NCBI RefSeq assembly: GCF_902167145.1
Contig: NC_050102.1
Span: 12,648,850-12,712,849, forward strand
Source: Zea mays
Taxonomy: Eukaryota > Streptophyta > Magnoliopsida > Poales > Poaceae
Direction: 5' to 3'
DNA length: 64,000 nucleotides
This document shows, in pieces, positions 9,667 through 22,601 of this stretch (position 1 is the first letter of the stretch; every line of letters starts with the position of its first letter). The position numbers and the translations under genes are program-made. Under the pieces are notes generated by a model, which worked only from the letters and a program-made list of their open reading frames with translations, did not search any database and was not told the DNA's origin.

Positions 9667-10700
9667 ATTTGAGGTTAAGGGATTTGACAGGATATCCTTT
9701 TTTATCCAGTAACCAAACAACTTTATCTCTTGAATCATTAAGGTAAATGTCCTCATATGAGGATATCATATCCTTAAGATTATCAGCACCAGTTCCCACT
9801 AGCCTCCTTCTAAAGGTTAATGAATCAAAGTTCTTATTCAGCACCTTATCTACACTTATGTCTTTGTTAAGAGATAATCATGAAGTCTTTTAAATCTTAC
9901 CGAGAGAGGTATGTTCCCACACCAACAATCATCCCAAAAACTAGTGGATTTACCATTCCAATGACTCTTTTGCAGTTTCTATAAAACATATATTTTACTT
10001 CCAAGATGCTCTTCCAGAAATGAGAGTCCCCTTGTCTCTTTTCCATCAAACTCAAAGGTCTTCCTTTGATATATTTAAACCTTACTATTTTTTGCCATAG
10101 ACCCTCCATATTCTCCAATCTCCACCAACATTTAGCAAGTAGACAAAGGTTCATACATCTAAGGTCTAAAATTCCCAAATCTCCTTGATCCTTAGGCCCA
10201 CAAACAATATCCCAATTCACCAGATGGGCCTTTTTGTTCTCCCCCCGCCGTAACATCCTCTTTCTATACATGCCCAATTTTTTAAGCACACTGGCAGGAG
10301 CCCAAAAAAGGGAAAGCATGTATAAGGGGATGCTAGATAAACTACTATTAATCAGCACCAGCCTCCCCCAAGGCTAAGATACCTTCCTTGCGAGACCCCC
10401 AGTTTTTTTTTCATATTTTCTTCCATTCTAGCCCAATGGGAGATTCTAAGAGTCTTGTCATCCATAGGAATGCCCAAGTAGTTCATGGGCAATTTTTTAA
10501 TAGGGCAAGTGAAGCTTTCAGCGTATAAGTTCTTCCTCTCTTCAGCTTTGCCAAAACACAGGATCTCACTTTGGTGAAAGTTAATTTTGAGGCCTGACAT
10601 CTGCTAAAAAAGGACCAAAACAAATTTCAGATTCCTTGCCTAAATCGGGTTGTCCTAAAGAAGGAAGACAGTTTCATCCACATATTGTAAATAGGCACAA
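9667..10700 (-). pseudogene. LINE (L1-type) reverse transcriptase fragment
   Basis: Read on the minus strand, 10600-10352 encodes MSGLKINFHQSEILCFGKAE and MNYLGIPMDDKTLRISHW. 10358-9897 encodes the following 'SSIPLYMLSLF' and 'LVNWDIVCGPKDQGDLGIL' blocks, and 9844-9670 the later NDSRDKVVWLL block. This is the palm/thumb and downstream part of plant L1-type ORF2. Upstream, near 10690-10660, the catalytic YADD box is decayed to YVDE, followed by stops. The 3' part is cut off by the Sirevirus LTR at 9666. The two main pieces lie in different frames. Confidence 0.85.
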
Positions 10701-11389
10701 CCATTTTTAATGATGTGAGAAACAAGGACTACCAAAAGACCAATTAACAATAGCTAAAGGTAAGTGGGCAATGATGAAAGCAAATTCAGAACAACTATTT
10801 AGTCCTAGTATTCAACTATATTAAGTGTACTCGAACTGTTAGATAGTCATAGCTGGTGATGGGTTAGAGCTGTGGGAGTGGAACATAGGCCCCCAGGTCC
10901 CTCCCGGGCGACACGGGTGGCGAAACCCTAGCCGCTGTCTCCTACTCTCCCTCTCGTCCCTGTCACGACGGCCACCGAGACATTACACCCTCTTTGTCTC
11001 GCCACCGCCAGAGCTAGCCGCCGAGGAACTCTATAAACCCTAAAAATGAGTTAGGAGTTCATGTATTCCTTCTATGTCTTTTATAAGAAATAATACTAAG
11101 AAATTGGGTAAACATAAGATAAAATAGAAATACCTTCAATCTAGTAAGATAAGTTATTCTTCTCATGAAATTTAAGGAATGCTCTTAAATAAAAATATAT
11201 TCAAGATTAAGTGACTCTCGGTAAAAGAGAATACATTATTTTCCCCTAAGTAAGTAAGGTAATGGATATTAATTTTAGTTAACTTGAAGTTTGATTACAT
11301 ACTCAAAAGTAATATTTTTCCTAAAATGAAATAAGTGTGTGCATGTCATATTTTGAGCTTTTGCCTAAACAAAGGAATAAAATAATCAA

Positions 11390-11391
<2 letters not shown>
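10701..11391. other. No gene; mixed GC-rich and AT-rich noncoding DNA
   Basis: 10860-11045 is GC-rich with GCCACCGCCAGAGCTAGCCG and CTCTATAAACCC and looks like a decayed 5' leader of a gene, without a convincing frame. From about 11050 the sequence is AT-rich and may already be the upstream part of the LTR that follows. I found no clear TG start for that LTR. Confidence 0.4.

Positions 11392-11480
<89 letters not shown>
11392..11480. repeat. (AT)n microsatellite
   Basis: About 89 bp of uninterrupted alternating A and T. The short Ile-Tyr repeat frame across it is a composition artefact. Confidence 0.97.
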
Positions 11481-11487
<7 letters not shown>

Positions 11488-14400
11488 TTAGCATTTATAC
11501 CGATATTTTGGATGGTTGCATTTGAACATAAATTTGGAGTTTGGATTTTGAGTGTGCTTTTTGATTAATTTGAAGTTTAAATTTGAACCTAGAATAAAAA
11601 TTTGAATTTGGAAAGGTTCAAAATAAATAGAAATGGAAATAAAATAGAAAATATAAAAAAATAAAAGAGTAACCTGCACCTGGGCCATCTCCTTCTCCCG
11701 GCCCAGTGACTCTGCTTCTCCCTTGCAGTTGTGCGACCTGATTACATGTTGGCCCAAACAAACCGCGCGGCCCATGGGGGAGGGAAAACATCAGCGCCGA
11801 CTGGTGGGCCCAGTACTCCAAACACCACTGTGCGACCCAGTTTTCCCACCTGGCGGCCCACGCGCGCGCTCGGTACTCACCGTCAAGCGGGGCCCATCCC
11901 CAAGCCGATTCCACACGCACGCGTCGCTGGCACTGACATATAGGGCCCGTGTGGCAGACTCTCCGCTGGAGTGTTCGGGGTTTCGCGGGCACTGTCAGGT
12001 GGGGCTACCTCGTCAGATCGCTCATCCAGGCATCCAGCTTGGTTCGTTGCAAACCTCACGAGATTTCCGCCGCGATCTTCATCACTAACAAAACTCTTCG
12101 CGGACTCCCCGGCCTTCGGCCTATAAGTGCCCGGTCATCGCCCACCTCTCATCCACAACTGGCTAGCTTCGATGATGCGAGCCATGGGGGCATGGGCGCT
12201 ATTCGCACCGCCATGCTCGACGAGCGGGGGGAGGGTGATTGGGTCCGCCATGGTTGACTCATGAATTGGGTGGAGCTCCAACCTTGGCGGTTGGCCTGGG
12301 GAATCACAGTAGCGCCCTGATGATGCCCGTGGTCTTCCCACCCCGGGAATTGGACCGTGAGCCGCTCAATTTCTCACCGGGGCAATGGCGACCGCCGTGG
12401 CACCACATCACATTGTGGTCGTGACCCTTGATGCATAATCACCGGTGAGTCCTCCCACGCAGGATTCAATGGGTTCTACTAATCGTTTATCCTATATCCG
12501 TTTCGGGTTTGGAACTTGGAATCGCCGATGGGGCTTACACCAGTGGGGCTCCGCCGTGGCCCTAGGCCTACGCCGCCACCCAGTGCCGACCGGGGGTAGG
12601 AGATGAAGATCTAGACGTTTGTGTGACTAGGATTGATCACCACTTACCCCTTCGTGCTAGGAAATTGTGACCATCGGATCCAATGGGAGCGGTGTAGATT
12701 AGTCAATCGCTGGGACAAACCTCGACCGTGGGTCTGAAATCCAATGGTTGTGAGCCTGTATCGGTTCACTTAAGGGACGATGTAATCTGGGCGGTCGGTT
12801 TTTGATCTAACGACCAGATCTGGCCGATACCTCTTCGGTGTGGACAATTTGCTAAAGAAACCCCACATTTTTCTCAAAACAGCCCCCCGTCCAAGACTAT
12901 GTTAAGAATATTGCGGTTGGGTCCCGGAATTTATAGATTTGACCCTGATCTTTCGTAGAATAGTGCCCCTATTCCGGAGTCTTTAATTAAATATGAGAAA
13001 ATGAATTTTTGGCATATAAACAATTCTAGAAAAATATTTATAAATCCATAACTCCTTTGTTTTAACTCTGAATTGATCTGTTCAAGTTGCATTAGCTTCG
13101 TATAAATATTTACTACGCAGTAACAATATTAGTTATATCATATTTCATACTTTTATAGTTAGATATTTATTTAAACTATGTTTACTAAAGTGACTCTTCT
13201 ACTAAAAGCTAACCTGCCTATATTTGCAATCTAATTAAAATAAGATTAAAGTCCGAATTGATCGCTAGTCAAGTTATAAGCAAGATTAAAGTTGAATTAG
13301 TTATTTCTTTGGATTATCTTTATGGAATCAACACAAAACCTAGTGTTAAATACTTAATCACGTAGGTCTTCCAAAAATCACAACTTTATAACCGTAACTC
13401 CGAATGTAGTGGATCTCGAACCCACGATCTCGTAGCGACGCAGAAATTATTATTATGCATCTTGTGCTTATATTTGGTGTGATGTTAATTTTGCCTATAC
13501 TATGTTTGTTTGTATTACTACATTTAGTAGTGAGGTCATGAGTCACCTGAAGATCACCCTAGTACCTGGAATCTCAAGTCCCAGGCAAGTTGTGCCCTTG
13601 ATCACTTTTATTTACCCAATAATGTTCTCTATAATCATCTTGGCATGCATAGGCTTAATTTTGATGGGACCTGATAGGTCACCCTAGTTTGGTTATCTTT
13701 ACACCTTGCTTACCCCTAAACTTTTGGGTAGTCTTTGCTATTGCGCTATATATGGTTTTGGGTGGTTAGATAACTATTACACATCGTCATTCTTTATTAT
13801 TATTGTTCTATTTCTGTTCATGATAAGACCATTATGTTAATTGGAACATCAAGCTTAACTTGGGAAACACGTGCCGCCACAAGGGTGGAATGGGACACCC
13901 TTGGTTGACTAATTAGGATAGCTAGTGGAAGACTACCTTACCCGAAAGGGCAAGGGTAGTAGGGGAGTAGGCGTGTATCAAGGTTCTCGGGTTGATTTTG
14001 TTGCGATGGTGGTCAGACGAGGGATTCCTGCATTGCTCTTCCTAAAAACTGTAGCGGGTTTTCGGAAGCTAGTGGAACTTTGTAAATGCCTCGTAGTGTT
14101 ACCCTGCCTCGCTTCCTTGGTAGAGTTGTATGGGGCCCGTACAACCCCATGGCAGATGGGTAACATGACTTGTGGGTAAAGGGTACCACCTCTGCAGAGT
14201 GTAAAACTGGTATACTAGCCGTGCTCGCGGTCATGAGCAGCTCAAGACTCTTGCATGATTAATTTATAGAATTAAATTCAATTTGTCATTTGCATTGCAT
14301 TGTGGATTATTATGAATTTTGATATATTATTACTTTGGTTTGGAATCTACTTATACTTAGTAACTGTTAATAAAATTTTGACCAACTTTAAAAGCGATGC

Positions 14401-14804
14401 TCAACTTTAACCATCCTCTTTGGTAAGCCTTACACTTCACCTGGGCTGCCACCTTTGTCGAGTTCATGCACATTATTCCCCACAACTTGTTGAGCGATGA
14501 ACGCATGAGCTCACCCTTGCTGTCTCACCCCCCACAGGTCAAGAACAGGTATTGCAGGATGAGGCGCATGGAGGATGCTGTGATGATTCGTGAGAGGTCT
14601 AGGCCGTCGTCTCCCAGTCAACTTTGGGTTGGTGGATCTTTGTCTTCGTATGATGTAATTATTTAATTATTTTGTATAGAACTCCTATTATATAGTAAAG
14701 ATGTGACATTCGTTTCTGTACCATGAGTCATCATATATGTAAGACTTGGTCCTAGCACACTTGGTGATTATGTCCATGCCCGGGCTTTAGATCCGGGTGT
14801 GACA
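11481..14804 (+). mobile_element. Long gypsy-type LTR, plus orientation (Tekay/Xilon-like)
   Basis: This stretch has no gene but matches, in inverted orientation, 16176-19430 along its whole length. Landmarks: TATTTTGGATGGTTGCATTTG (11503), GCACCTGGGCC (about 11678), a GC-rich zone to 12400, TTGTGCCCTTGATCACT (about 13590), CAAGGGTGGAATGGGA (about 13878), GTGGGTAAAGGGTACCACC (about 14172), CTCACCCTTGCTGTCTCA (14511) and the end CCGGGTGTGACA at 14804. Length and modules fit LTRs of Tekay-clade gypsy elements. The exact 5' boundary is unclear because of the (AT)n tract. No interior domain follows, so it is a solo LTR or rearranged remnant. Confidence 0.7.
12119..12128 (+). promoter_or_regulatory. 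Possible TATA box inside the plus-oriented LTR
   Basis: GCCTATAAGTGCCCGG lies at the end of the GC-rich zone, a position comparable to the TATA box of the outer LTR at 42137. It is weak evidence on its own. Confidence 0.35.
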
Positions 14805-16175
14805 AACTCGCGCGACTCACGGTGATGGTGGTGGCGAGGTTTTTTGGCTGGCCCCTGTGTCTCTTTCTCCTTCCGTGCCGGCGAGGTGAGGGCCTGACGA
14901 CGGCACCTCCTGCGCGCCCACGTGGCTGCCCTGCGGCGATGGCGGCGCCTGCTCGCCCGGGACGGCTTGCACGACCGTGTGCGCGGCTGGCCCACGTCGG
15001 CAACTGCACGCAGCGGTGGCGGAGCCTGCGTGCCCACGACGGCTGGAACGGCCGCGCTCCTGTGGCTGCCAGTGGCGGCGCCTACGCGCTCTTAGCTAGT
15101 CTGTGGCGGCGGTGGTGGTGCGCTACGCGGCTGGCCCACGACAGCTTGCATGACCGCGTGCTTGCGGTTAGTCTGCGTCGGCGACAGTGGTCGCGCGCTC
15201 GCGTGGCTTTCCTATGGTGGCGGCGAATCTAGGCCCCATCGGCCTAGATCTGGATCTGCGCCTTAGCAATGGTTGTCCTTGCGAGGTGCATGTTGGTGCG
15301 CAACGGTGGCGGTGCACCCGGCAACAGCTGGTTTCGATGGCCGCGGGTGCCAGGGGCAGCGGCGACAGCTAGTAGGCGATAGTGTGGCGCACACGACAAG
15401 GTGTTCCCTTGTTCCATATGCCCAGCCGGAGGGATGGCAGCTGACACAGCTTTGCGGCTATGCGCCTCGGTGCCCCTCTAGAGGGGTTTGCGCGGAGGAC
15501 AGGGCGGTGGCGGCGGCGAAGGCTGCATGCTTTGACCTGAGTTTCTGATCTAACGATGTGCTGGAAGGCATTTTGGACAATCGCCTCGGTGACGGTGACA
15601 CTCATGTGCATCACTTTCCTTATTGAGGGCGTCACATTGCTCTGTCTTTCATGGGCGAAAGCCCGGTCCATCTTGGACATGTGATGTTGGCGTCCTAGAC
15701 GCCACTCTCTTCCTGGAGGCGTTACGTTTGAGTTCGTCTCGGCCTCGATGTTGCCTTCGTCTCCTGCTATTACGTTCAAAAAATTAGCTAGTGACAACAT
15801 CATATAGTTTCCACCACTATTCCAAAACCATAAATGAATAAAAATAAAACTACTCAGATGATTATAATTTTCAAGAATACAAAGAACAAAAGAAAGCATA
15901 AACTAGGTATACACCAAAATTAGGTGTTGTAAGCTGTATAACAATAATAACTTACAATTTCCGTCCCAATTTATAACTCGTTTGATTTTTTTACAAAATT
16001 TTACCACCTCACCTTATTGATTTTTAAGAAAAAATCAAAGCAAAACTTAAAGTCCATTATGCTAAATGATATTACTATACAAAATAATAATAATTATGAG
16101 ATTTTTTAATAAGAGGAGCCGATCAAACTTAAGGCGCAGTCATACAATTGCACGCAAATTTTATTGCTGCACTTG
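14805..16175. other. Spacer between inverted LTRs; GC-rich then AT-rich, no supported gene
   Basis: 14805-15540 is GC-rich with recurring GGCTGGCCCACG, GTGGCTGCC and GGTGGCGG strings. Open frames on both strands (such as 14822-15232) are Arg/Ala-rich and unlike any protein I recognise. 15560-15780 has unremarkable mixed sequence. 15780-16175 is AT-rich; TTCCGTCCCAATTTATAACT at 15959 resembles a Stowaway/mariner-type MITE end, but I could not find a matching inverted end. Possibly leftover interior of the LTR elements or an independent insertion. Confidence 0.4.
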
Positions 16176-19100
16176 TGTCACACCCGGATTTATGGGACAA
16201 ACCCGGGCGCGAATCAAATGTGTGTTATTATCAAGTCTCACACATATGATGACTCATGGTACAGAAACGAATGTCATATCTTTAGTATACGATGGAGTTC
16301 CATACAAAATAGTTAAATAATTACATCATAAGAAGACAATGATCTAGCAACCAACTGGGAGACGACGGCCTAGACCTCTCACGAATCTCATTGTGACATC
16401 CTTCAAGGTCCTCATCTTGTGGTACTTGTCCTTGACCTGGGGAGAATGTGAGTACAACAAGAGTGAGCTCATATATGTTCATCGCTCAACAAGTTGTGGG
16501 GAATAATGTGCATGAGCTCACTTACAATGGAGCTCATGTGAAGTGTAAGGCTTACCATAAAGCTAAGCATTGCTTTTAAAGTTGGTCAATGTTTTATTAG
16601 CAGTTACTAAGTATAAGTAGATACAAACCCAATTAAATTAGAGATCACAATTAATAATAACACCCACAATTCAATGCATATCACAGATTAAGTTTAGTTC
16701 CATAAGTTAATCATGCGAGAGTTCTGAGTCGCTCTTGACCGTGAGCATGGCTGATATACCAGTTTACACTCTGCAGAGGTTACACCCTTTACCCACAAAT
16801 TGTGTTACCCATTTGCCAAAAGATCGCAACTTCCCATTCATCTCTGCTGAGGAGACAAGGCAGGTTAGCACTATGAGGCCTTTACAAAGTTCCACTAGCT
16901 TTAGAAAACCCGCTACAGTTTCTGAGAATGACAATATAGGAATCCCTCGTCTGAAAAGCCATTGCAGCATGATGGACCCGAGAACCTCCCCATACACAGC
17001 TCCTCTACCACCTTTGCCCCTTTCGGGTACGTAGTCCTCCACTACCTTTCTTAATTAGTCAGCCAAGGACGTCCCATTCCACCCTTGTGTTAGCATGGTT
17101 ATCTCAAGTTATGATCCTTGTTCTAATTAACACAATGATCTTGTCACGAACAATAATTAAAACAACAACATAATTGGAACATGATCATAATTTAAATGTA
17201 ACATTAATCCCAAAACTAGGTAGAGCAATAGCAAGTCTACCCAATAGTTCATTTGTCTGCAAGGGGTGGGATAAACAGGACTAGAGAAACCTATTAGGTC
17301 CCAGCAAATTAACCTGAGCATATCACAGTGATTGACCGAGAACATGATTAGGTAAAGAAGAGTGATCAAGGGCACAACTTGCTTTAGACTTGAGATCCTA
17401 GGTACTTCACCAAATTGGTCTTCGAGTGACTCGTAACGTCGCTGCTACTCGTAGCAATACATACCAATAGACAAGAATACATAAAAATAACAGTACACCA
17501 AATATGAGAACAAACACCGTAGGAATATTCTACGTGCTGCTACGAGGTCGTAGGTTCGAGAATCACTGAAATCGGAGTTACCATTAAAAATATGGTTTTC
17601 TAGAGTTTTAGGTGATTAAGTAATAAACTATTATTATAAATTATGTGAGGGGGATAACTAGTTCAACCTCAATCTAAATCATAACTCAATTAAAGATCAT
17701 ACTTTAGTCAGTTATAATTATGGACAATTTACCTTTGATTAGGAAGATTAATTTACTATACATGTAAATAAATATCTAATTATGGAGGTATGTGATATAG
17801 CAAAATAAGGTTCGCTACCGTGTAGGCAATTTTATTACAAAGCCAACGCAACTGGAACAAGTTAAATCGGAGCTAAAACGGACAAGTTATGATTCTTGTA
17901 ATTGTTTCTATAGTAAAAATCAACCTTCAGAATTACTTTATATAGGCCAGGGGTTGTTTTGCAAATTATGGGTACCTAGGTGTAAGAATTTCCTTCAGCC
18001 AAGGGACGATGAATTTATTCTTAAATAACTCAGGGTTCCTTTTGCAAACTGACGTGCGCGAAGGGTACGCGTAAAGCTGACCCGTCAGATCCCGATCCGA
18101 TGGAGCGGATATAACAGCAAAGGGGTCAGTAACGCAATCCCCTAATCTATGGTTCTACGGACCAGATCAAATGAAAGCGCGGTCCATTTCGAACCACAGG
18201 ATCTTGATGTAACGGTCCCCCTTAGAGCTGATTTGGTGACCGGGGATCCCGAGGGGAAGAAATCCTCTTGTTATTCAAAATTGAATTGCGAGGGGATTCC
18301 TCCCACATGGATCCCTAGGGATCCCTAATCACCAAATTAGCCCTTAACCGAAACGATGGGGTATTCTCTGATCTAATCGCCACCGTTGACACCAGGATCA
18401 ACGGCCCCGCTCCCTCCGAAGCGCAATACCATGGATCTAATCTTACCCGTTGATCAGAATCCAACGACCACCGTTATCTCTTCTTCCCTAGACACAGGGA
18501 CACGTTGGCGCCGTGATCCCAAACAGTGGCGCCATGGTCAGCACCCGCCCTGCAAGCCCCCTCGAGACCCAAAACCACCGATAGGATCTGACCTACGCGG
18601 TGTGAACGGAGAACTCAGTCGACACTGTCTTATCAGAAATAATGGCGTGGAGATCCCTGGCCATGCATCGCAGCGACTCCGCTGTGGCTGCACCGCTCCG
18701 GCGAGCAATTGGCCACAGCACTGCCCACGCCTCCGTTTGGTTGGGCACTGGTCGGACTCCCTGTGTTCTTGCGATACTCCCAGGTCTGGTACCGAGCCCC
18801 CAACGAGGATGTTTGCTTGATTCAACGATGGCGGATCTCTATCTTCCTCCCTCGTCCTTCTTTTCGCTTTTCTCGCATGCGATGGCTCGCGAAACCTCGA
18901 TGGGATGGGAAGAGGGCATGATTAAGCGTCCATATTTATATGGAGGAACTGCCAGGTGATTGGATGGCAAGCGCGGTGCGTGGCGCAGGGGTTCTCCCGC
19001 CATGCGCGCGTGGTTTGTTAAGCGGAGGAGAAAGATCTGACAAGTGGGCACAGTCGTAGTCGCCCAACCAACAGTGCACTCATGCGGCGGGAGCTGGTCC

Positions 19101-19430
19101 ATAGGGCCCACTCGTAGGCGAGAGAACGAGCGCGGCACGGCTGAGTGGGTGTTTGGCGGGCGGGTTCCGCAAGGCAGAGACACTACTCGATGGTGGGAGC
19201 CGGTGCTAATGGGAAGATTGGCCAGAATGCTGAGGAGATTCGGCCCAGGTAGGTATAGGTGAGCCTTTTTTTTTCTTTTTTATTTATGTTTTCTTTTCTA
19301 TTTTAATTTCCACATTCCAAATTCAAATTCAAATATGGGTTTCAAATTCTAATCTGAATGCAACATCCAAAATAGCGGCATGGATGCAAAGTATATATAT
19401 TTTTATAAACTTATATATTTATATTAATTA
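16176..19430 (-). mobile_element. Long gypsy-type LTR, minus orientation
   Basis: The start TGTCACACCCGGATTTATGG is the reverse complement of the LTR end seen at 14804. Matching landmarks run in inverted order: TTGTGGGGAATAATGTGCATGAG (about 16494), CTCTGCAGAGGTTACACCC (about 16768), AAGGGCACAACTTGCT (about 17367), GGCCCAGGTAGG (19242) and CAACATCCAAAATAGC (19361). Divergence from the 11481-14804 copy is substantial, so these are separate old insertions or subfamily members. The 5' end of this LTR is cut off at 19430 by the Helitron-like end. No coding region is credible here. Confidence 0.68.
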
Positions 19431-19461
19431 CTAGGTGAGTGCCCGTGCGTTGCAACGGGAA
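19431..19461 (-). mobile_element. Helitron 3' terminus (minus orientation)
   Basis: Read on the minus strand the sequence is CCCGTTGCAACGCACGGG, then CACTCAC, then CTAG, followed by T of the target. A GC-rich hairpin about 10 nt before a CTRR end and insertion at A/T are the diagnostic Helitron 3' end, and this hairpin is of the kind widespread in grasses. The body would extend to the right on the plus coordinates and includes the minus-strand gene fragments from 20.7 kb onward. I could not identify its 5' TC end in the window. Confidence 0.72.
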
Positions 19462-20679
19462 CATAGAATGTCACGGTAATTTTATGTACAAATATGTGTT
19501 ATGTTGTTAAGAGAAAAAGTTTTGTAATCTATTTGTGGTTCTAGTGATAAGATGGAGAGCGAGAAAATTCAAGATATGGAAATACAGAAGATGAAGAACT
19601 GGTCGAAGGTTACCACGCTTTCAGTTCTGTGGGCATCAGAGAATCAAATTCAAAATTTTCATATCCATGAACTGTTGTTCAATAATGATCGAAACTTGGA
19701 ATAGATTGAAGATAAACCTCATCGCATGGTACAACGGTCTGTACCAAAGCATGTATGAAAGAGGACACCCGAATATTGCGTAGATTACAATGAGGAACCA
19801 TTTGATATTTGTTAAGAGAGTAGAGAGAGTCAGAGTCCGACGATGAACCAGACCTGCGAACGGGGCTGCCGTGGATGACTCCAGCTTCTTGCAGGCAGAA
19901 CCGTCTGAGCTCAGGGCATCGATCAGCACAGGCGTGTTCCTTCAGGATGGTAAGATGTAAGTTGTTAGATCAGATCAGATCAGCACAGGCGTGTTCCTAC
20001 AAGGGGCAGGGGAAGACATAGACACTGAGCTCACACGCGGGGTAAGAACCACCTGTCAACTATTCACCGTTGCCGAGCTATCCGCTAGTGCCCCTCCCCC
20101 AGGAGAAGACATTTTTCTTCTCGGAGAGGGCCAGAGTGTGCCTCAATCCGCATGCAACCTGGGAGATTTTCTGCAGCAAACCACATTTTGTTTAAGGAAA
20201 AAGTCGACATTACGCGCTAGCCCTCCCATATATAAGCACGCCGTACCTGATCCTCTGGAAAACTGACTTGTCCAAATAAAGCTAAATAAAGTATAGGCTA
20301 ACACATGTGTACCTTTTGTAAAGTTGAAGTAGTTCGTGCAATATAGATTTACATATGCCGATGTCATGAGAAAACATTCAGTGTGGTCATTATGGGAACA
20401 GCAATATAAAACAATTATTAACAAGCGCAGATTCATCAATCTAACTTAAATACTGGAAACAGTCCTAGAAAATGAGCAGTAAAGTTTTAAAAAAATTGCA
20501 AGACTCATGTACTCCTAGCAACAAAGTTTTGGCGAAGTACAACAGCTACAGGTGAATTTCTCTGGACTCTTCTCTATATACAACACCCTCGAGTTACGCA
20601 CGCTACAAGCCTGCGGAGATTCTCTGCGAGTTGGAGGTAATCTACAGGTGTTCAAAAAAATATTGGTTTTTGAAAATTT
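19462..20679. other. Helitron-like body without recognised gene
   Basis: A 20-bp string ATCAGCACAGGCGTGTTCCT occurs twice, at about 19921 and 19980. On the minus strand near 19925-19840 a short frame reads ALSSDGSACKKLESSTAAPF, possibly one more captured exon, which I cannot assign. The remainder, including 20280-20680, shows no coding signal. Confidence 0.4.
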
Positions 20680-21387
20680 TCAAAGAGATAGGAGATGCCT
20701 CAACTGAAGCAAGTGTTCCTCGTTCGAGATGTTGAGCGAGAGGCGCAGGTTCGTCAGGAGCGACTCTTGCTCCCACGTCAGGAGTCCTGCAGCATGGAGA
20801 GCTCTGACGGTTGATCGATATGCTCGCAGCTCCAGCTCATGGATGTTCAGAAACAAACCAGAGCCATAGGCGTCCTCAGTCTCCTGCCCATACTCACATG
20901 CAGACATAACATCATCAGGAAACAACTGCCCGTTCTGACTGATTGATGGTCATCATCACTGGTACTGTGCTCTGAGTAATTAGCGCTGTAGCTAGCCACC
21001 GAGCACTCATCCTCTTCTCTGGTGCACAGAGGTTTCTCAGGCAGATTGTTGTATCTGCTACTTAAAGGCCTATGAAAATGATCTCCGTTGATGGCATTCC
21101 TAGCAGACACCTTTGGGGGCAACTCGTTCTTGGTTAACTGGCAAAATTCATGTGTAGATATTTTCTGTTCCTTGCCTGTTCTTCTGACTAAACCATTAGG
21201 TGGGATCCTGCTTGCTTCTATTTTTCTCTTGACAGCTCTAGCACCGGTGGAAGCACAGATATTGGCTGCTTTCCTCTTAGCATAGTGATCAACCTCTTCA
21301 TAGGCTTGATGGTCCTGTTCCATCACAAATTTTGAGTGGTGAGAGGAGCAGTCAGCAAATCGGATCGGCTTATTCAGTTCAATGATC
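20680..21387 (-). pseudogene. Agenet/ENT-domain (EMSY-like) protein fragment
   Basis: An acceptor-like TTTTCAG precedes IIELNKPIRFADCSS, followed by a basic segment AANICASTGARAVKRKIE and a Ser/Asp-rich stretch. The C-terminus reads HELELRAYRSTVRALHAAG then LTWEQESLLTNLRLSLNISN and EEHLLQLRHLLS, a typical ENT domain (about 60 residues). Plant proteins with Agenet/Tudor and ENT domains are nuclear chromatin or RNA factors. The ENT part is in a different frame from the upstream part: a 1-base shift lies near 20940 around QSVRTG/SQNGQLFPDD. No Agenet exon is present. Orientation matches the neighbouring fragments, consistent with Helitron capture. Confidence 0.75.
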
Positions 21388-21732
21388 TGAAAAGATGGTA
21401 TCCATGAGATACTTTGTCAAAGAAAGGCAAAAAAGAAATTACATTAGTAATGGAAAGATAGTACAGAGATTGCTATGCTAGATACTGAGGTCAAGCAAAT
21501 GCTCATGGTGAGAGGTACCACTACCACTGATTCCTCATCACTCGCTTATTGTAGCACAAAATTTATATAGTAAAAAATGTTCAGTCCATAATAAATTGAA
21601 GATACAGGAATGTTCAGTTTTCAACTTTCAACAATGCAAATGCTTTCAAAAATGAAACCAGACTTAATTGGATGACGTGCACCATAATCCAGCAACTTTT
21701 TGAAGCAAGGTGCCACCTTCCACGATTCAGAT

Positions 21733-22182
21733 CTACCAGGTAGCAATTTCTAAAATAGGTGGAGAACTGCACCTTAGAATATTTAAACGTCTTGTGCTGA
21801 TAGAAAGGATCCCAAGAGACTGAAATAGTGATATGATCACACTTGTGTGATATCGAAGATTGCTCAACATTTCAGCCCTTCCAAGTGTAGATGAATCAGG
21901 TCTAAGGTTGCCAGAGAAGAAAGGTTCTATAATAAGGATAACTGCCACAGTAGCACCAAAATACTTCAGAAAGAAATCTTGAATCATACCGAACCACCAG
22001 TTTTCATGACGCACAAGATTCAGGTGCTCAACAAGAGCCTCAAACCGCTGCATAATATGAGATGCTTCTCTGTTCTCAGCGCCATAAAATGCCACACTCT
22101 CAGCATGTGTTCTTAACCACGAGTGAAGTTGACGATAGTCTCCTAAGCGAGCATCGGACAGTCCAATCAATTCTAGGTACAT
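21733..22182 (-). pseudogene. Peroxisomal ABC transporter (PXA1/COMATOSE, ABCD) fragment
   Basis: The frame encodes GDYRQLHSWLRTHAESVAFY, then ENREASHIMQRFEALVEHLN, NWWFGMIQDFFLKYFGATVA, and LGRAEMLSNLRYHTSVIISL up to STRRLNILR. This is the end of a transmembrane domain of the peroxisomal fatty-acyl ABC transporter needed for beta-oxidation. The upstream bases do not continue the family (MYLELIGLSDARL is unlike it) and the ATP-binding cassette is absent; after NILR the frame runs into unrelated sequence. It is a 130-residue piece of a protein normally over 1,200 residues long. The fragment itself has no stop, suggesting recent capture. Confidence 0.82.
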
Positions 22183-22316
22183 CTAGGCTCTGAAATTTGA
22201 ATCGTAAAGGAAGTCAGCCATAGTCAACCAGGGAAGATCAGTGACATCAATGCATTCAATTCGCTTATGGAATAATAATTGAGATCAGTGCTCAAGGGTA
22301 ACATCAACTCAATTAC
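22142..22316. repeat. Direct repeat copy 1 (about 175 bp)
   Basis: The block starts CTAAGCGAGCATCGGACAGT and ends ACATCAACTCAATTACC. A second copy with roughly ten substitutions lies at 22847-23022. This copy begins inside the PXA1-like frame. Confidence 0.88.
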
Positions 22317-22601
22317 CAACATTAGGAGCCAAGGATCACACTCATACTACAACAAAACAGCTTGTCTTTTTTATTTATTTCATTCACCCTATATCATGTA
22401 ACATAAGTTAAACTAAAATTCAATGGCTTAGGTGGGAAGACTTACTGAAACATCTCTTAGGGTCAGAACTGCCAAGCCTAGTCCCCTGTCCCCAGTTGAT
22501 AAAAACAAATAGCAAAGTATATGAGTGTTTTCCATCATACCATAAAACATAATATGGACAACCACTGAACCACATAGCAATCTAAGTGAGTCCTAGAATA
22601 C

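Noticed and set aside
14822..15232. 136-residue frame in the spacer between the inverted LTRs
   Set aside because: Ala/Arg-rich with equally open frames on the other strand; no motif and no splice context.
15959..16160. Stowaway/mariner MITE
   Set aside because: Only one end-like sequence (TTCCGTCCCAATTTATAACT); no inverted partner or TA duplication found. The same holds for 37801.
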